Assembly: GCA_963681505.1 (NCBI GenBank)
Contig: OY811974.1
Coordinates: 7,432,167-7,496,166 of the forward strand
From: Eunapius fragilis
Taxonomy: Eukaryota; Porifera; Demospongiae; Spongillida; Spongillidae
Length of the DNA stretch: 64,000 nucleotides
Direction of reading: 5' to 3'
In this document: piece by piece, positions 42,980 to 54,312 of the stretch
Numbering within the stretch: position 1 is the first letter of the stretch
Layout: the number at the start of each line of letters is the position of its first letter
The notes under the pieces: model-generated
Seen by the model: the letters and a program-made list of their open reading frames with translations, nothing else
The model's database searches: none
What the model was told of the DNA's origin: nothing
Translations under genes and position numbers: made by a program

Positions 42980-44645
42980 CGAAGCCTGAAAACAGCCTTG
43001 CAGATGTAACTGTTAACATGTTTTAGGATAGATAACTGTTGGGTAGTGAATATACAGTGAGTTTACATGCATATCTGCTTGCAACATAATGATTTTATAA
43101 AATATATTATGTATTAATTTCTCTGCATGGTGGGTGAGGCGGTATCATGTGTGATCATTCAGTTTACTGCCGGCGAGAATAAATAACATCGCGAGAAATT
43201 TCGGACGCTCATTAGTAATTCCTGTGCTATGTTGCAAACGTCCGTCACATTTCCCGCGCACGCGTCCACGATAGAAATGTATGGACAAAGTTCACTTTTC
43301 AATACCCTAAATCAGCTAATGCAGCTAGTTAATGTTTATAGATGTCCCATGATGGATGACTTCATTTCCTATCACTCTGCTGGGTTGATGTAATTTTCAG
43401 CCCCTACTAGCTTCCTCACAAGGATTAGTACTCCTCCATAGAGATGTATCTAAAAATTGCATGTAGCATCTATCTAACCTTACTGAAGCTTCTATCTAAG
43501 GCACACGTTACCATTACAAAACCTTGCCTCTTGCCTCACTCGATGGTACATTCACCTAATGGCAGCTTGGTCTGGAGTGTATGCGCTGCGTCATTGATAT
43601 GACTAGTACAGCTGGGTAGCTTTGGCTAGAAGTATCTTCAACATCGTTCAGAAATGACCCTCAGCTCTGCATAGACGAACGAACTGGATTAGACTTGTGT
43701 CAACATCATCAGGAACTACGTTAGTAGTTCCTATGTAGGAATTGACTCGGCGCGCGAAATCATTTTTAAAAACGCGACCCGCGTATAACTAGCGTACCAA
43801 GAAACGGATGGTTTAGCTCTCTGTTGCTGTCGTACCAGAAGGCAAATGCGGTCATTTTAATGTTTTGTTCTAGTCTTCAAACTGTTTGCCTTAAGAGAAC
43901 AAAAGAGCTCGTCACAGCGAAACCGCTATCCGGAGACGGGTTGCAACGGTACTCCGTCTCTTTCGAACATGAGGTAAATGTCACGGAAACGTTTAGTGAG
44001 GGTGCCTGTGTATGTACAATGGTAATCGACGAACGCTACAGCACGGTACAGTCCACATAAATCATTGTCACGTGATATAAGTCACCTCCTTGCCGAATTC
44101 GAAAACGAGCGGCAAGCTAAGTTATCCTGTCACCGCTGTGGGAATACGTGTGTAGATCTACATGTCCTGAATGTTTCAAAATCAGCAGAGGTAACACACA
44201 TACTGGTCTCCTGGGAGGTGTGGACCTTCATGGGCGTGGCCTCACCAGGTAAATGTGTCGGTAGGCGCCATTTTTGTAGTCTACAGGAATAGGTTGTAAC
44301 GCAAAGAACGTGCTTTTCGTTATGTAAGTTGATGTCTGATGCTTGTTTTTCCTCTCGCTTACCCTTTCCACGAACGTACTCTGGAGCGCCATGAGGTATG
44401 TCAATGTGTCACAAGGTTCTAATTTTATTAATTTTTGTAACGGATGAACGTTTGCTGGCAAGAGAGTTGTGTCTTTCGCATTACGGTATACTCTTTCCAA
44501 TCTGTAAGTTTTTGTATTATTGTTTGGCGTGTATGATTTTTGTTTCCTCGCTTACAGTAGCCTTTCCGCGGAGCGCAATGAGGTATGTGCAAAAGAATGA
44601 AGGTTTGATGACGAGAGAGTTGTGCGACTGTCGCACAGTGGTCTA
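42980..44645 (+). repeat. Downstream flank of copy E (duplicated block)
   Basis: Matches the reverse complement of 26193-27857 and the two halves of the copy-F flank. It contains frames 43824-44060 (78 codons) and 44065-44292 (75 codons, Cys-His-Arg-Cys-Gly) and the palindrome TGTGCGACTGTCGCACA (44621-44637). The similarity ends at 44645 right after GGTCTAAG, the position where the TTAA element sits in copy F's flank. A 9-bp-arm hairpin AGGAACTAC/GTAGTTCCT lies near 43711-43732 and is absent from copy F. Confidence 0.82.
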
Positions 44646-44689
44646 AGAAATGCTTATATGCTTATAGCCTTATTATATGTGTAAACTGA

Positions 44690-44875
44690 ATTAATAAATC
44701 ATTAACATTTGCCTGCATATAATCTTATACAGAAACTCATCAACTGTTTTTGCAGTCTTGTCAGCTATAGGCTCAGCCTCAAGCCACTTTAAAAAGTAAT
44801 CAACTAGGGTGATGATTTAACAATTGCCTCGTTCAGTTTTTGGGAGAGGACCAATCAGGTCTATTCCAACCTAAA
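44690..44875 (-). pseudogene. Ty3-type integrase core fragment
   Basis: On the minus strand the DNA reads GIDLIGPLPKTERGN, a stop codon, then an Ile-Ile-Thr-Leu-Val-Asp-Tyr segment and EAEPIADKTAKTVDEF. These are the first and second catalytic-aspartate blocks of a Ty3-type integrase core. The in-frame TAA (plus-strand TTA near 44820) replaces a Lys/Tyr position. Nothing further of the element is visible, so it is a short dead fragment. Confidence 0.78.
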
Positions 44876-44879
44876 TTGA

Positions 44880-45880
44880 TACATGCATGCATTAACTTAA
44901 GGTAGTCTTGTTTGCAACTAACTTGATGCTAAACACTAGGTTGTATAGGTATATGGGATGCAGAGGGGCTACGGTGGGCTACGGTTATCATAAACTTGGC
45001 ACCATTGGTGCTTGGGCAAGCATCGCACGTCTAACGAACTCATGCTGAAACCTTAATTTTCTCTTGCTTTATCCCTTCCCAGGTGTCCACGTATATATAA
45101 AAAGCGCTATTATGATTATTGGATCAATCCTATAGCGTGCATGAGTCAGTGTTAATCCTCGGACACTTTTCGGGCGCTTAGTTATTGACGTTGGTGATCT
45201 ACCAACCGTTTACACGCGTGCATTGTATAAATTTAAAACAGCTTGCATGCATAAAGACCAAGACTAAATGCAAAAGCTGTAAAATAGTTGGTTTCGATCA
45301 TGAAGTATACTACTAATTCGATAACCGAGCCCCGATGTGTACGTATATACGTGCATGGCAGTCATACTCACTTTCTTTGGACGAATGGCATGAATGAAGG
45401 ATTCTTTCTTTTTCTTCTACGCCTCTAGGAACTTGAAGATATTCAATTTTCCCTCTTTCTTAATCCTTTTTGCGGTACAGTATACGCCACTATCGACCTC
45501 ATAGTCCATGCACACACTTGAGCTTGCTTTATAGGTCCTTGTGATGCCATGCAGAGGGGTAACTAAGTACCATACTCCAGAAAGCTGAAAATGGCATCGT
45601 ACTCTTCTTCATCCATAATGCTGCAGCTGACTACTGAAAGCTAATAGCTACTAGCAGCTGCAAAGCGCACCACGTGCAACCTACTGTAGAAGGGCGGAGG
45701 GGACAATATTCAGAGCCGCAACCAGGACGTCTGGCGGGAAGATAGATTGATAGCACTGCGGGACTCAAGGGTGAGGGGGAGGGTGTGTGTGCTAAGCTTA
45801 CCTTTCTGGCTCGATGCAAAAAGCGGGCGGGGCTTATAGGACCTGACACCAATTAAAAAACCGGGACGGCCAAGCATCGG
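44880..45880. other. No supported gene
   Basis: No recognisable domain or repeat. Open frames are short and overlapping on both strands. Confidence 0.5.
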
Positions 45881-45884
45881 TTGG

Positions 45885-46010
45885 AGGGGGGGGGGGGGGG
45901 GGGGGACAATATCTGCGGAAGGGGGATAATATCTACTAGCGGATTATGTCCGTGGGGGACAATTTCCGCTCGCGGATTGTGTCCAGGGGGACAAAATCTG
46001 CGGGGGGGGA
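45885..46010. repeat. Poly-G tract and G-rich imperfect repeats
   Basis: A run of 21 G (45885-45905) is followed by imperfect repeats of the type GGGGGACAATATCTGCGGA / GCGGATTATGTCC up to about 46010. Confidence 0.8.
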
Positions 46011-46244
46011 ATCTGCTCCGACACCGGCACTTCATACCCAATAGCAGGCAGCCGTGAATATAAAGTGTCACGGATACGCATACTGTCGGCTGAACAAGCT
46101 ACTACTTAGTGACCACTTTACTATGCAGTGGTCCCTGCATACAGTACATGAATGTATATAAATGAGCTGCACTGAAATTGAGCAACAAACCTTGCCGTCA
46201 GTAGCAATAGCAGTAATAGCAAGAAAGAGCGCGCGGCACACTTC

Positions 46245-46507
46245 GTCCAAATTCAAGTTTTGTGGGCACGAGACGGAGCACTATATGCCAATATGGAATA
46301 CTTCTGTGGAGGATGGAACCGCATTTTCAAATGGGAAGACCTATTTTTAAAAGCATTGAAACCGCCATGTCGAGCGCTGTATAAAAACTAGGGTAGCCAG
46401 CGCTTCACCATTATCAGAAGACTGCTTTGTTAAAGGCCGGGAGGTTTTAGTCTGTCTGCCACTTGGCAGTGGGGGAAGTCTTTGTGCTTCACAATCCTCC
46501 TCCCCCC

Positions 46508-46568
<61 letters not shown>

Positions 46569-46616
46569 CGTAATCTCGTACGGTAATCTGGAGCATAAGG
46601 TCCCCACGCTACGCCC

Positions 46617-46650
<34 letters not shown>

Positions 46651-46815
46651 TTCCCCCGGCCAGGCGTATAAAGTTACGTCTGGGTACAAGACTAAATACA
46701 TCCGTATTTCAATTTTTGTGGGCACGAGACGAGGACACTGAAATCCAAGAAGGAATACTTCTGCGGAGTATGGAACCGAATTTTCAAATATGAAGACCTA
46801 AGTTTAAAAGCGGAG
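46245..46815. repeat. Diverged direct repeat flanking (CA)n and poly-C tracts
   Basis: A ~100-bp phrase beginning TTTTGTGGGCACGAGACG at 46257 and ending in GGAAGACCTATTTTTAAAAGC recurs at about 46715-46815 with ~80% identity. Between them lie a (CA)n microsatellite (46510-46566) and a run of 30 C (46618-46647). The long homopolymer makes this spot prone to sequencing and assembly error. Confidence 0.75.
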
Positions 46816-47089
46816 AATGGTTGCTTTGTGTATCAGTTATACTTTTCTGTCATGAGCTAACGGTACAGCTTTAAGGTTTTGACGTTATAGACTATGGAAT
46901 TTGTGATGAGGAACTCACCCCGTTGACTTCATGAACATTTGAAAAAAAGGCCCCTACAATTCAATGGAACCGAGGGCTTATTCGGGAAGAATATGGTGAT
47001 GTGTTTAAAAATCGTGCCAAATGTGCCGCACTAACATTCTGTCATGAGCTAAGTTGTGAAAAACATTTGGTATGCTTTCCCCATACTGT

Positions 47090-48470
47090 GTATGGAACGA
47101 TTACGGAAATACGTCGTGATTACGCAAACCGCGAATTAATGAAGTGCTCCCGTTGACCGCTCATTTCTCGATACGTGGAACATAAATACAAACCCTGCGG
47201 TACAGGCCAGTTGCTGACTGCTTTTCTAGAGATCGATTCAAAGATCTCCAGCAATATCTCCATTTCGTAGACAACTCCACAGTCATCCCCAGAGGTCAAA
47301 ACGGCCATGACCGATTAGGCAAAATAAGGCCTATCGTTACATAGGTCTATTCACTACATAAAGAAGTCACAGTGGATGAAGCCATGATAAAATTTCAAGG
47401 TAGGTATTCATTGAAACAGTTTTTCTCCCACTGAAGCCAACCAAGCGGGGCATCACACTGGCTACTTTTCCAACTTTTCCATAGACCCTGGGAAGGAAGG
47501 CAGAAAAAGTGAACAAGGGCTCAGTAGTAACAAACCTCACTGCAGGCTTAAAAGAGCTATACCACCATCCACCATGTACATGTATACTTTGACAATTACT
47601 TCACATCCCTTGCTCTGATTGAAGACCTGTTGAAAGACGGGATTAATGCACGTTGCTAGAAAAGACAGGAAGTATTTCCCAACTCAGATGTCAGAGGCAA
47701 AATTCACACAAAGGTGAGCTGTGCATAGCATAATACATACCTCACACATCATTGTGAATCCCTAACTAGGGATATTTACATTTGTCGATCCAGGCACAGG
47801 CTATGACTTTTTTTTTAAAAGGAGTCATGGCCTGTGCCTGGATCGACAAAAAACCTGTAATGGTAATGTCAAGTTGCTGCAGAGACCCAATCATGACAAC
47901 TACAGTAACACGACGAATGAAAGGTGGGTCAAAGGAAAATGTACCCTGCCCATTAGCTGTACGTTGTACAATCAATTTATGGGAGAATTTGATAGAGGCG
48001 ACCAGCTACAAAGGTATTACAAAGTCATGTGTGCAGAAAAACGTACAAGTACATTTTTTGGTTTTGTATTGACATTGTCACTACATATAAATATATATTG
48101 TTCAAACGGGAGAGGTTTGGATCAGTGCAGCAAAAAAGAATCCCCCTAAAAGAATACAGGTTTTGTTTTGACATTGTCACTACAAATAAATATATATTGT
48201 TCAAACGGGAGAGGTTTGGATCAGTGCAGCAAAAAAGAATCCCCCTAAAAGAATACAGGCTTAAACTCGCAAATCAACTTATAGGGGCTACAGCAGTCGC
48301 AAGAGGCCTGGGCAACCCTACACAGTAAATAAACAGTCAGTATAACTTCTCCATGTGCCTGTGAAAAAGACTCCAGGAAGATTCATGTAGCAGAGCCAAA
48401 AGAAGTAAATGTGTCCTTTGTAATCAAAATAAGACATCCTACATCGGATCTCCAATTGGAAGCACTAGCG
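47090..48470 (+). pseudogene. piggyBac-type transposase pseudogene with internal rearrangements
   Basis: In scattered frames: VDEAMIKFQGRYSLKQ (first catalytic Asp, about 47373), FDNYFTSLALIEDLLKDGIN (second Asp, 47591), CAWIDKKPVMVMSS (47836), then CPLAVRC / Asn-Gln-Phe-Met-Gly-Glu-Phe-Asp-Arg and a C-terminal part ending in a Cys-rich remnant (CVLCNQNKTS, about 48415). Frameshifts separate the blocks. A segment of 102 bp (34 codons) is duplicated in tandem at about 48067-48168 and 48169-48270. A 26-bp inverted duplication sits at 47782-47849. The region 47090-47310 before the first block encodes part of the N-terminal domain on the plus strand. It is non-functional. Confidence 0.78.
47782..47849. 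repeat. Hairpin from inverted duplication inside piggyBac remnant
   Basis: TTGTCGATCCAGGCACAGGC (47782-47801) pairs with 47830-47849 perfectly. After one mismatch, ATGAC pairs with GTCAT, leaving a loop of T8AAAAGGA type. The right arm is the genuine transposase codons for Ala-Trp-Ile-Asp-Lys; the left arm is an inverted copy of them. Confidence 0.88.
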
Positions 48471-48479
48471 AATAGCTGA

Positions 48480-49110
48480 AGTACCGATCTGCCCAATTTC
48501 AAATGGTTGCCAATAAAAAAGTCTCTTCATTCAAAAGTTTATCACGCGCTAGTCACACGATATCTAAAATCATAATATCTACAAAAATTGATTCCATGGT
48601 TATCTGGGGCAATAATTCAGCATATAATCGGTTAACTGCAATTTTAACAGATCTAGAAATGTAAGATCATTGTCGTCTGATATGAGTAAATTGAAGCATA
48701 GGAGTACATACAAGGAGTTATAAATATATGTGTACCATTGTTTATTGATGCAAACATGCAGGAGAAAGCAGACGTGTTGGAAGATGATAACAATTCTGTA
48801 ACCATGGACAAACAACATTTATTGTATTCTATGTCAAGTATACAATTTTCATTCTGCATGCTATTCTGTGATTTAAGTTGCATAATTTCATCTAAGTTTA
48901 CAAATTTATGTCGTGCACAAGCCAAATCGCAGGATTCTATGCAGAGAAGCTCCCTTTGAAAATGAGGCCAACCACACCTCGGGCAGTCGTTCAAAGGCAA
49001 ATGAAAGCTTTGTTCTGGAATGTTTACACTTTATATTGCGATTGCAAGTCCATCGACTCAAGTGAATATAATGTTGTAAAAGAAGCTTGTTTATCCTGTT
49101 TTTTGACAGG
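48480..49110. other. No supported gene
   Basis: AT-rich; overlapping frames up to 115 codons on both strands lack any recognisable motif. Nothing else is visible. Confidence 0.45.
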
Positions 49111-49680
49111 TGTGACCACAATGAGTAATGATCAGGTAATCCTACGTGACCATAGCATCTAGTTAGGAATTGCAGAGAACATGCCAAAGTCATGACCCCT
49201 CCGCCATGATGACCATGGCTATGTCACACTTAAAAGGTGACCTAGGTCCACTATACAGGTGTGCCAAAATGAGTGATGTTCTGGTAATCCTGCACAACCA
49301 CTGCATCTAGTTAGGTCTTTAACACATTCCTGAGCACATGCCAAAGTCATGGCCCCTCCCTCATGTGGACCGTGGCTATGTTACACCTTGGTTACACATG
49401 TTAATAAGTGTGAAATAGCCATGGTTCTCATACGGGAGGGGTCATGACTTTGGCATGAGTTCAGATTGTGTCAAAGACCTAACTAGATGCCATGGTTGCA
49501 TGTGCAGGATTACCAGAACATCGCTCATTTTGGTCACACATGTATAGTGGACCTATGCCACTCTCTCAAGTGTTGTCATAGCCACGGTCCTCATGGGAGA
49601 AGGGCGATGAAAATGACTTTGGCATTTGTTCAAAAATGTGTCGAAGACCTAACTAGATGCTATGCATGTGCATGAGTGAT
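49111..49680. repeat. Four ~135-bp repeat units, two direct and two inverted
   Basis: Units containing ATGCCAAAGTCATGRCCCCTCC and CATCTAGTTAGG occur at about 49111-49245 and 49259-49395. The same unit then appears as its reverse complement at about 49425-49545 and 49545-49680 (GGAGGGGTCATGACTTTGGC, CCTAACTAGATG). The whole is an imperfect palindrome of ~570 bp centred near 49400, compatible with a foldback MITE or inverted duplication. It is non-coding. Confidence 0.8.
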
Positions 49681-49689
49681 GAAGAAGTA

Positions 49690-50440
49690 TTAGTGTTAAT
49701 AGGCTTCTAAAAACATGTTTGTGCTACAATGGAAATCAGGTTTGGGGTTAATGTATATAAGAACTTACATTATATAATACTGAACTAAACATCAGTGAAA
49801 TTGTTGATTTGTTTGCTAGACAAAATCTCGTAGGATGCACCTGAATCTGCATGAGAAATTATACATGTTGAATTCTGTACATAATAAAATTATTGCTGTG
49901 TGCATGCTTGTAATAATGTATTTAAATGCGTTGCTTCACCGCAAGGCTTTCGCGCTTCGAGTGGGAGGGAGGCACGCGTCACATCCCGCTCTACTGCTGA
50001 TCTTATCCCCCTTTATATTGGCGCCCGGTAACAGCCAGGCGCATGTACGTTGAAATACTGGGACAGGGTTAAATAATTTAACAGGCATTTATTAGAAGGG
50101 ATCTCAAAGGTGGGGGGGCGCCCATGGTTACCCTATTTGGATCACTCAAAGGTCTCTCACACTTGTGTTTAATTTGACATCCTTCATTTCTAGCGAGTGA
50201 GGAGAGTGACGAGAGAGAGGAGGGAAGGGTGCACGAGAAGTACGCGGGATGAGGAAAAACAGGAGAGAAAGCATGTGGACCCATTATAATCTTTACTACC
50301 GGTAGTACGATTAGGCATAGGAGTAGGAACAGCCTTAATTAGCAGTAGTGGTCATGTTGTGTAAACAGGATCCCAAACTGATTTGTCACATCTACATGTA
50401 GACAATTTTGTAGCCAGGCAGGATAATGTCCCATGCCATG
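49690..50440. other. No supported gene
   Basis: No domain-bearing frame. A purine-rich GAGAGAGGAGGGAAGGG stretch lies near 50205. Confidence 0.5.
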
Positions 50441-50442
50441 CC

Positions 50443-50600
<158 letters not shown>

Positions 50601-50785
50601 GTGAATCATCATGAAAGTCCCCTGCTGTGTGAGCCATTTGTGAAATTACGTGGATCCATTGTCATCTGTTGGAATAAAGGTGTTTCCTCAAACCGGCATT
50701 GAGGCCATGCAATCAATTTAATAACGGATTAAATTTATTGACCACAACGCGGTTTGTTTTTGGCGGTGTGAATTTTTCCCCCAAA

Positions 50786-50792
50786 TATAAAA
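50786..50792 (+). promoter_or_regulatory. TATA box of copy F
   Basis: TATAAAA in a slightly changed context (CCCAAATATAAAAGC). The distance to the ATG is 225 bp instead of about 55 because a MITE is inserted in between. Confidence 0.7.
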
Positions 50793-50820
50793 GCTTACGG
50801 TCGACGTTCGCTATCGTTAA

Positions 50821-50980
50821 GGCCGACATACACGGGTCGACTTCCTGCCGATTTATCGCCTGCTACTCAAATGAATATGCGTAATAACTCCGTAAAACTT
50901 TAGTTTACAGAATTTTCACCGGTATTCATTTGAGTTGAAGGTGATAAATCGGCAGGAAATTGACCCGTGTATGTCGGCCT
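50821..50980. mobile_element. 160-bp MITE with TTAA target duplication, inside copy F leader
   Basis: GGCCGACATACACGGGTC at the left end is the inverted repeat of GACCCGTGTATGTCGGCC at the right end, and the TIR continues through TTCCTGCCGATTTATC with two mismatches. TTAA flanks both sides (50817-50820 and 50981-50984). The other copies have a single TTAA at this place (ATCGTTAAGTGTG), giving a clean empty site. TTAA duplication points to a piggyBac- or Kolobok-type mobiliser. Confidence 0.93.
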
Positions 50981-51010
50981 TTAAGTGTGCGCAATACGAA
51001 ATCTGTAACA

Positions 51011-51423
51011 ATGCCAAGAATTGAAATATACGGTGCAGTCTACGGCGGCTCGGATGTCACGGACAAGGTTAAAGCCATAGTAGACGCAGGTACCACCACA
51101 ATTCGGTCTTCGGTGATTCCTGGTACGGCACAGTCAAATCCCTCTCTGTAACATACAGGATCGTGAACATTGTGTCTTGCAAGGAACACGAAAGCCTTTC
51201 CTTACCCAACAGTGCGAAAATCCTTGGAGCTGCTTACGGGTTAGCAGACGTCACACACAAGGTGAGAGCCCTGTACGACAGCAACAACAGGACCATCCAA
51301 GCGGAAAACGGAGTATATATATTTGGTGACTCCTGCGTAGGCACCGTCAAATCATTTTCTGTAACTTACGCAATCGAGCAGACAAGGGTTGCTCAAGAGC
51401 ACAACTCACTGAGTCTTCTATAA
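51011..51423 (+). pseudogene. Copy F: degraded copy of the two-repeat gene
   Basis: It starts MPRIEIYGAVYGGSDVT but a ~16-bp deletion near 51100 (ACCACAATTCGGTC lacks the Gln-Ala-Glu-Asn codons) shifts the frame to a stop at 51151. Downstream the original frame resumes as an open stretch 51163-51423 through the second repeat. That stretch has a 6-bp insertion (GTATATATATTTGG) and a Trp-to-Cys change at Gly-Asp-Ser-Trp. It is therefore the most diverged copy and cannot make the full protein. Confidence 0.88.
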
Positions 51424-52163
51424 CGAAGCCTGAAAACAGCCTTGCAGATGTAACTGTTAACATGTTTTAGGATAGATAACTGTTGGGTAGTGAGTATACA
51501 GTGTGTTTACATGCATATCTGCTTGCAACATAATGATTTTATACAATATATGACGTATTAATTTCTCTACATTGTGGGTGAGGCGGTATCATATGTGATC
51601 ATTCAGTTAACTGCCGGCGAAAATAAATAACATCGCGAGAAATTTCGGACGCTCATTAGTAATTCCTGAGCTATGTTGCAAACGTCCGTCACATTTCCCG
51701 CGCACGCGTCACCATGATAGAAATGTATGGGACAAAGTTCACTTTTCAATAACCTAAATCAGCGAATGCAGCTAGTTAATGTTTATAGAGGTCCCATGAT
51801 GGATGACTTCATAACCTATCACTCTGCTGAGCTGGTGTAATTTTCAGCCCCTACTACTAGCTTCCTCAAGGATTACTACCCTCCATTAGAGATGTATGGA
51901 AAATTGCATGTATAGCATGCATCTATCTAACCTAACTGAAGCTTCTATCTAACGCACACGTTACCATTACAAAACCTTGCCCCTTGCCTCACTCGATGGT
52001 ACATTCACCTAATGGCAGCTTGCTCTGGAGTGTATGCGCTGCGTCATTGATATGATTAGTACATGCAGCTGGGTAGCTGTGGCTAGAAGTATCTTCAACA
52101 TCGTTCAGAAATGACACTCAGCTCTGCATAGACGAACGAACTGGATTAGACTTGTGTCAACAT
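51424..52163 (+). repeat. Downstream flank of copy F, left half
   Basis: Matches 42980-43705 and the reverse complement of 27140-27857. The match stops at CTTGTGTCAACAT, where the 52165-56542 transposon is inserted, and resumes at 56543. Confidence 0.88.
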
Positions 52164-52264
52164 AAGACCTTATTCCTGCGGCACAATGAATAAATTATCA
52201 TGTGCTAGTCATGTGATGTTATTACAAAGAGTGCCGCAGAAAAGGGGCGTTACGTATTCGCAAA

Positions 52265-54258
52265 ATGGCTTCTAACACAACAACTTGTACAGATTCTCAG
52301 TTTTATCGGCAATTGGATTCAGTAGGCAAGCGGAGATACAGAGAGAAACTGGATATGCTACACTTAGATATGGATCCATATCTTACCGCTCCGGATGTTT
52401 GGATTGGAAGCCCTGAGTCGTGGCCGGACGTCAGTTTTCCTGATATTTGTACATATCTGCTTTTCTCGCCTAGTCCCTGCACCAAAGATGATCTGAAGGC
52501 TTACAAGAGCACCGAAGCTTGGAAGTATGTCACTAGTGGTTATGTAAGCGGAATCAAATTGCTGAAAATAAGTGCAGACTTATGTTTGCTTACAGCCAAG
52601 GTACAATTAGCATGAAATTGAAACCTGCATGCATTCATTGCATCACACCTGTATAGGTCAAGCATAGCCAGAAAATGAGCGATCCACCACTTGTACCCTG
52701 GGTTGGAGTGCGTTATAGTGGCACTGTTGTTTGTGCACACTGCAATTGCATGGCAGGTGCAGGAGAGGCTTGCTCACACATCGCTGCATTGCTGTACTCC
52801 ACAATGGCTAAAGCAGATATGGTAAAGAACACATCTTGTACTTCAGAAAGATGCAGCTGGATTGTTCCATCTCAAAACCCTGATGTAAGTTGCATGTCCT
52901 GTAGTGCAGAATTGTAGGCCTACCATGCATATATACTTTTTTAGATGTCTTTTGCAAAAATCTGTGACATCCAGTTTGAAAGCCCTATGAAGATTCCACT
53001 TCATCCTGTTAGTTGTTCACCTGTCAATGTTACTGCACCCAATGATGCAGAATTAGCTGCGTTCTTCAAGGATCTACATGAAGTTAATCCAAAAGCAGCT
53101 ATTCTGTCTATTGTACCAGGATATTGTGACAGCTTTAACCCTACTTCCCAGTCATCACGGCTGCCTCCCCTAATGTCTAGCTATTATAAACCAGAATGTA
53201 TATCTCATGCATTAAATGATCTTATTTTAGAGTCTCAAATACTTTTTCAATCCCTTGTTGTTACGAATGAACAAGCACAATGCTTAGAAGAAAAAACAAG
53301 AGAGCAAAGTAAGTCAAAATTGTGGTACAGATATCGGGCTGGAAGAATTACAGCTTCAAAGATTAAGCAAGTTGCCAGATGTGACCCTCTAAATCCCTCT
53401 ATTTCACTGGTAAGGAGCATATGTTATCCTGACATAATGAAGTTCACATCAAGTGCGATAAGGTAATTGTGCTAGCTGCATGAGCACCTATCTAAACCTG
53501 CATGCATTCAGTTATATATATTTATTCTTATTTGACACAGATGGGGTATAGAACACGAAGAAATAGCAAGACTCAGCTATGAATCCTCCCTACAATCATA
53601 TCACAAAAATGTCAAATTATCATCCAGTGGTCTTGTAATCAATCCACTGTACCCACATCTTGGGGCATCTCCTGATGGCATTATTTTTTGTGAATGTTGT
53701 GGTGGTAAGGGCGTTGTAGAAATTAAATGTCCATACAATGCCCGTGAATGCTCACCGCATGATGCAGTAGATTCCATTGACTGCCTTCATATATTTAATG
53801 GTGAATTACATTTAAATACAAGTCATGCATATTATTATCAAGTTCAAGCCCAAATGATAATATGCCAAGCAAACTTTGCAGACTTTGTAGTATGGACAAT
53901 GAAAGGAATATTTATTGAACGTATAAAGCCTGACAATGCATTTTTCAGTAACACTGTCGACAAGATTGGTACTTTCTATATTCATGTAATTCTTCCAGAG
54001 GTGATAGGAAAATGGTTTACCAGACAATATGTGATCACAGGTAAAAGTGCTGAAAGTATTGAAGAATTGGGTATGTCTTTAGAACCAATTGCAACTGCAA
54101 CATGGTGTTATTGTGGACTAGATGAGAGTGTTGATGATATGATCCAGTGTGACAATGCATCTTGCGATATTATATGGTTTCATCTTGCATGTCTGGAGAT
54201 TGAAAAAATTCCTAAAGGAAAATGGTACTGTCCCGAGTGTCGGCCACAGTTCAAGTAA
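52265..54258 (+). CDS. SWIM / YqaJ-type nuclease / PHD-finger protein of an ISL2EU-like transposon
   Basis: Four exons: 52265-52600, 52657-52884, 52945-53462, 53541-54258, joined by GT-AG introns of 56, 60 and 78 nt, giving about 599 residues with no stop. Exon 1 has the family segment VSFPDICTYLLFSPSP and a Leu-Lys-Ala-Tyr-Lys-Ser block. Exon 2 carries a SWIM zinc finger (CNCMAGAGEACSH, residues ~141-153). Exons 3-4 form a YqaJ-like exonuclease fold: RAGRITASK (~315), GASPDG (~401) and VEIKCP (~420), the last two supplying the metal-binding Asp and Glu-x-Lys. The C-terminal ~46 residues are a PHD finger (WCYCG...CDNASC...WYCPEC). It probably assists transposition in the nucleus. All key residues are present. 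Confidence 0.85.
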
Positions 54259-54312
54259 TTCACATGAATATTGTAATGTTTCATGTGTACACTGTGCATT
54301 GAAGTATATAAG

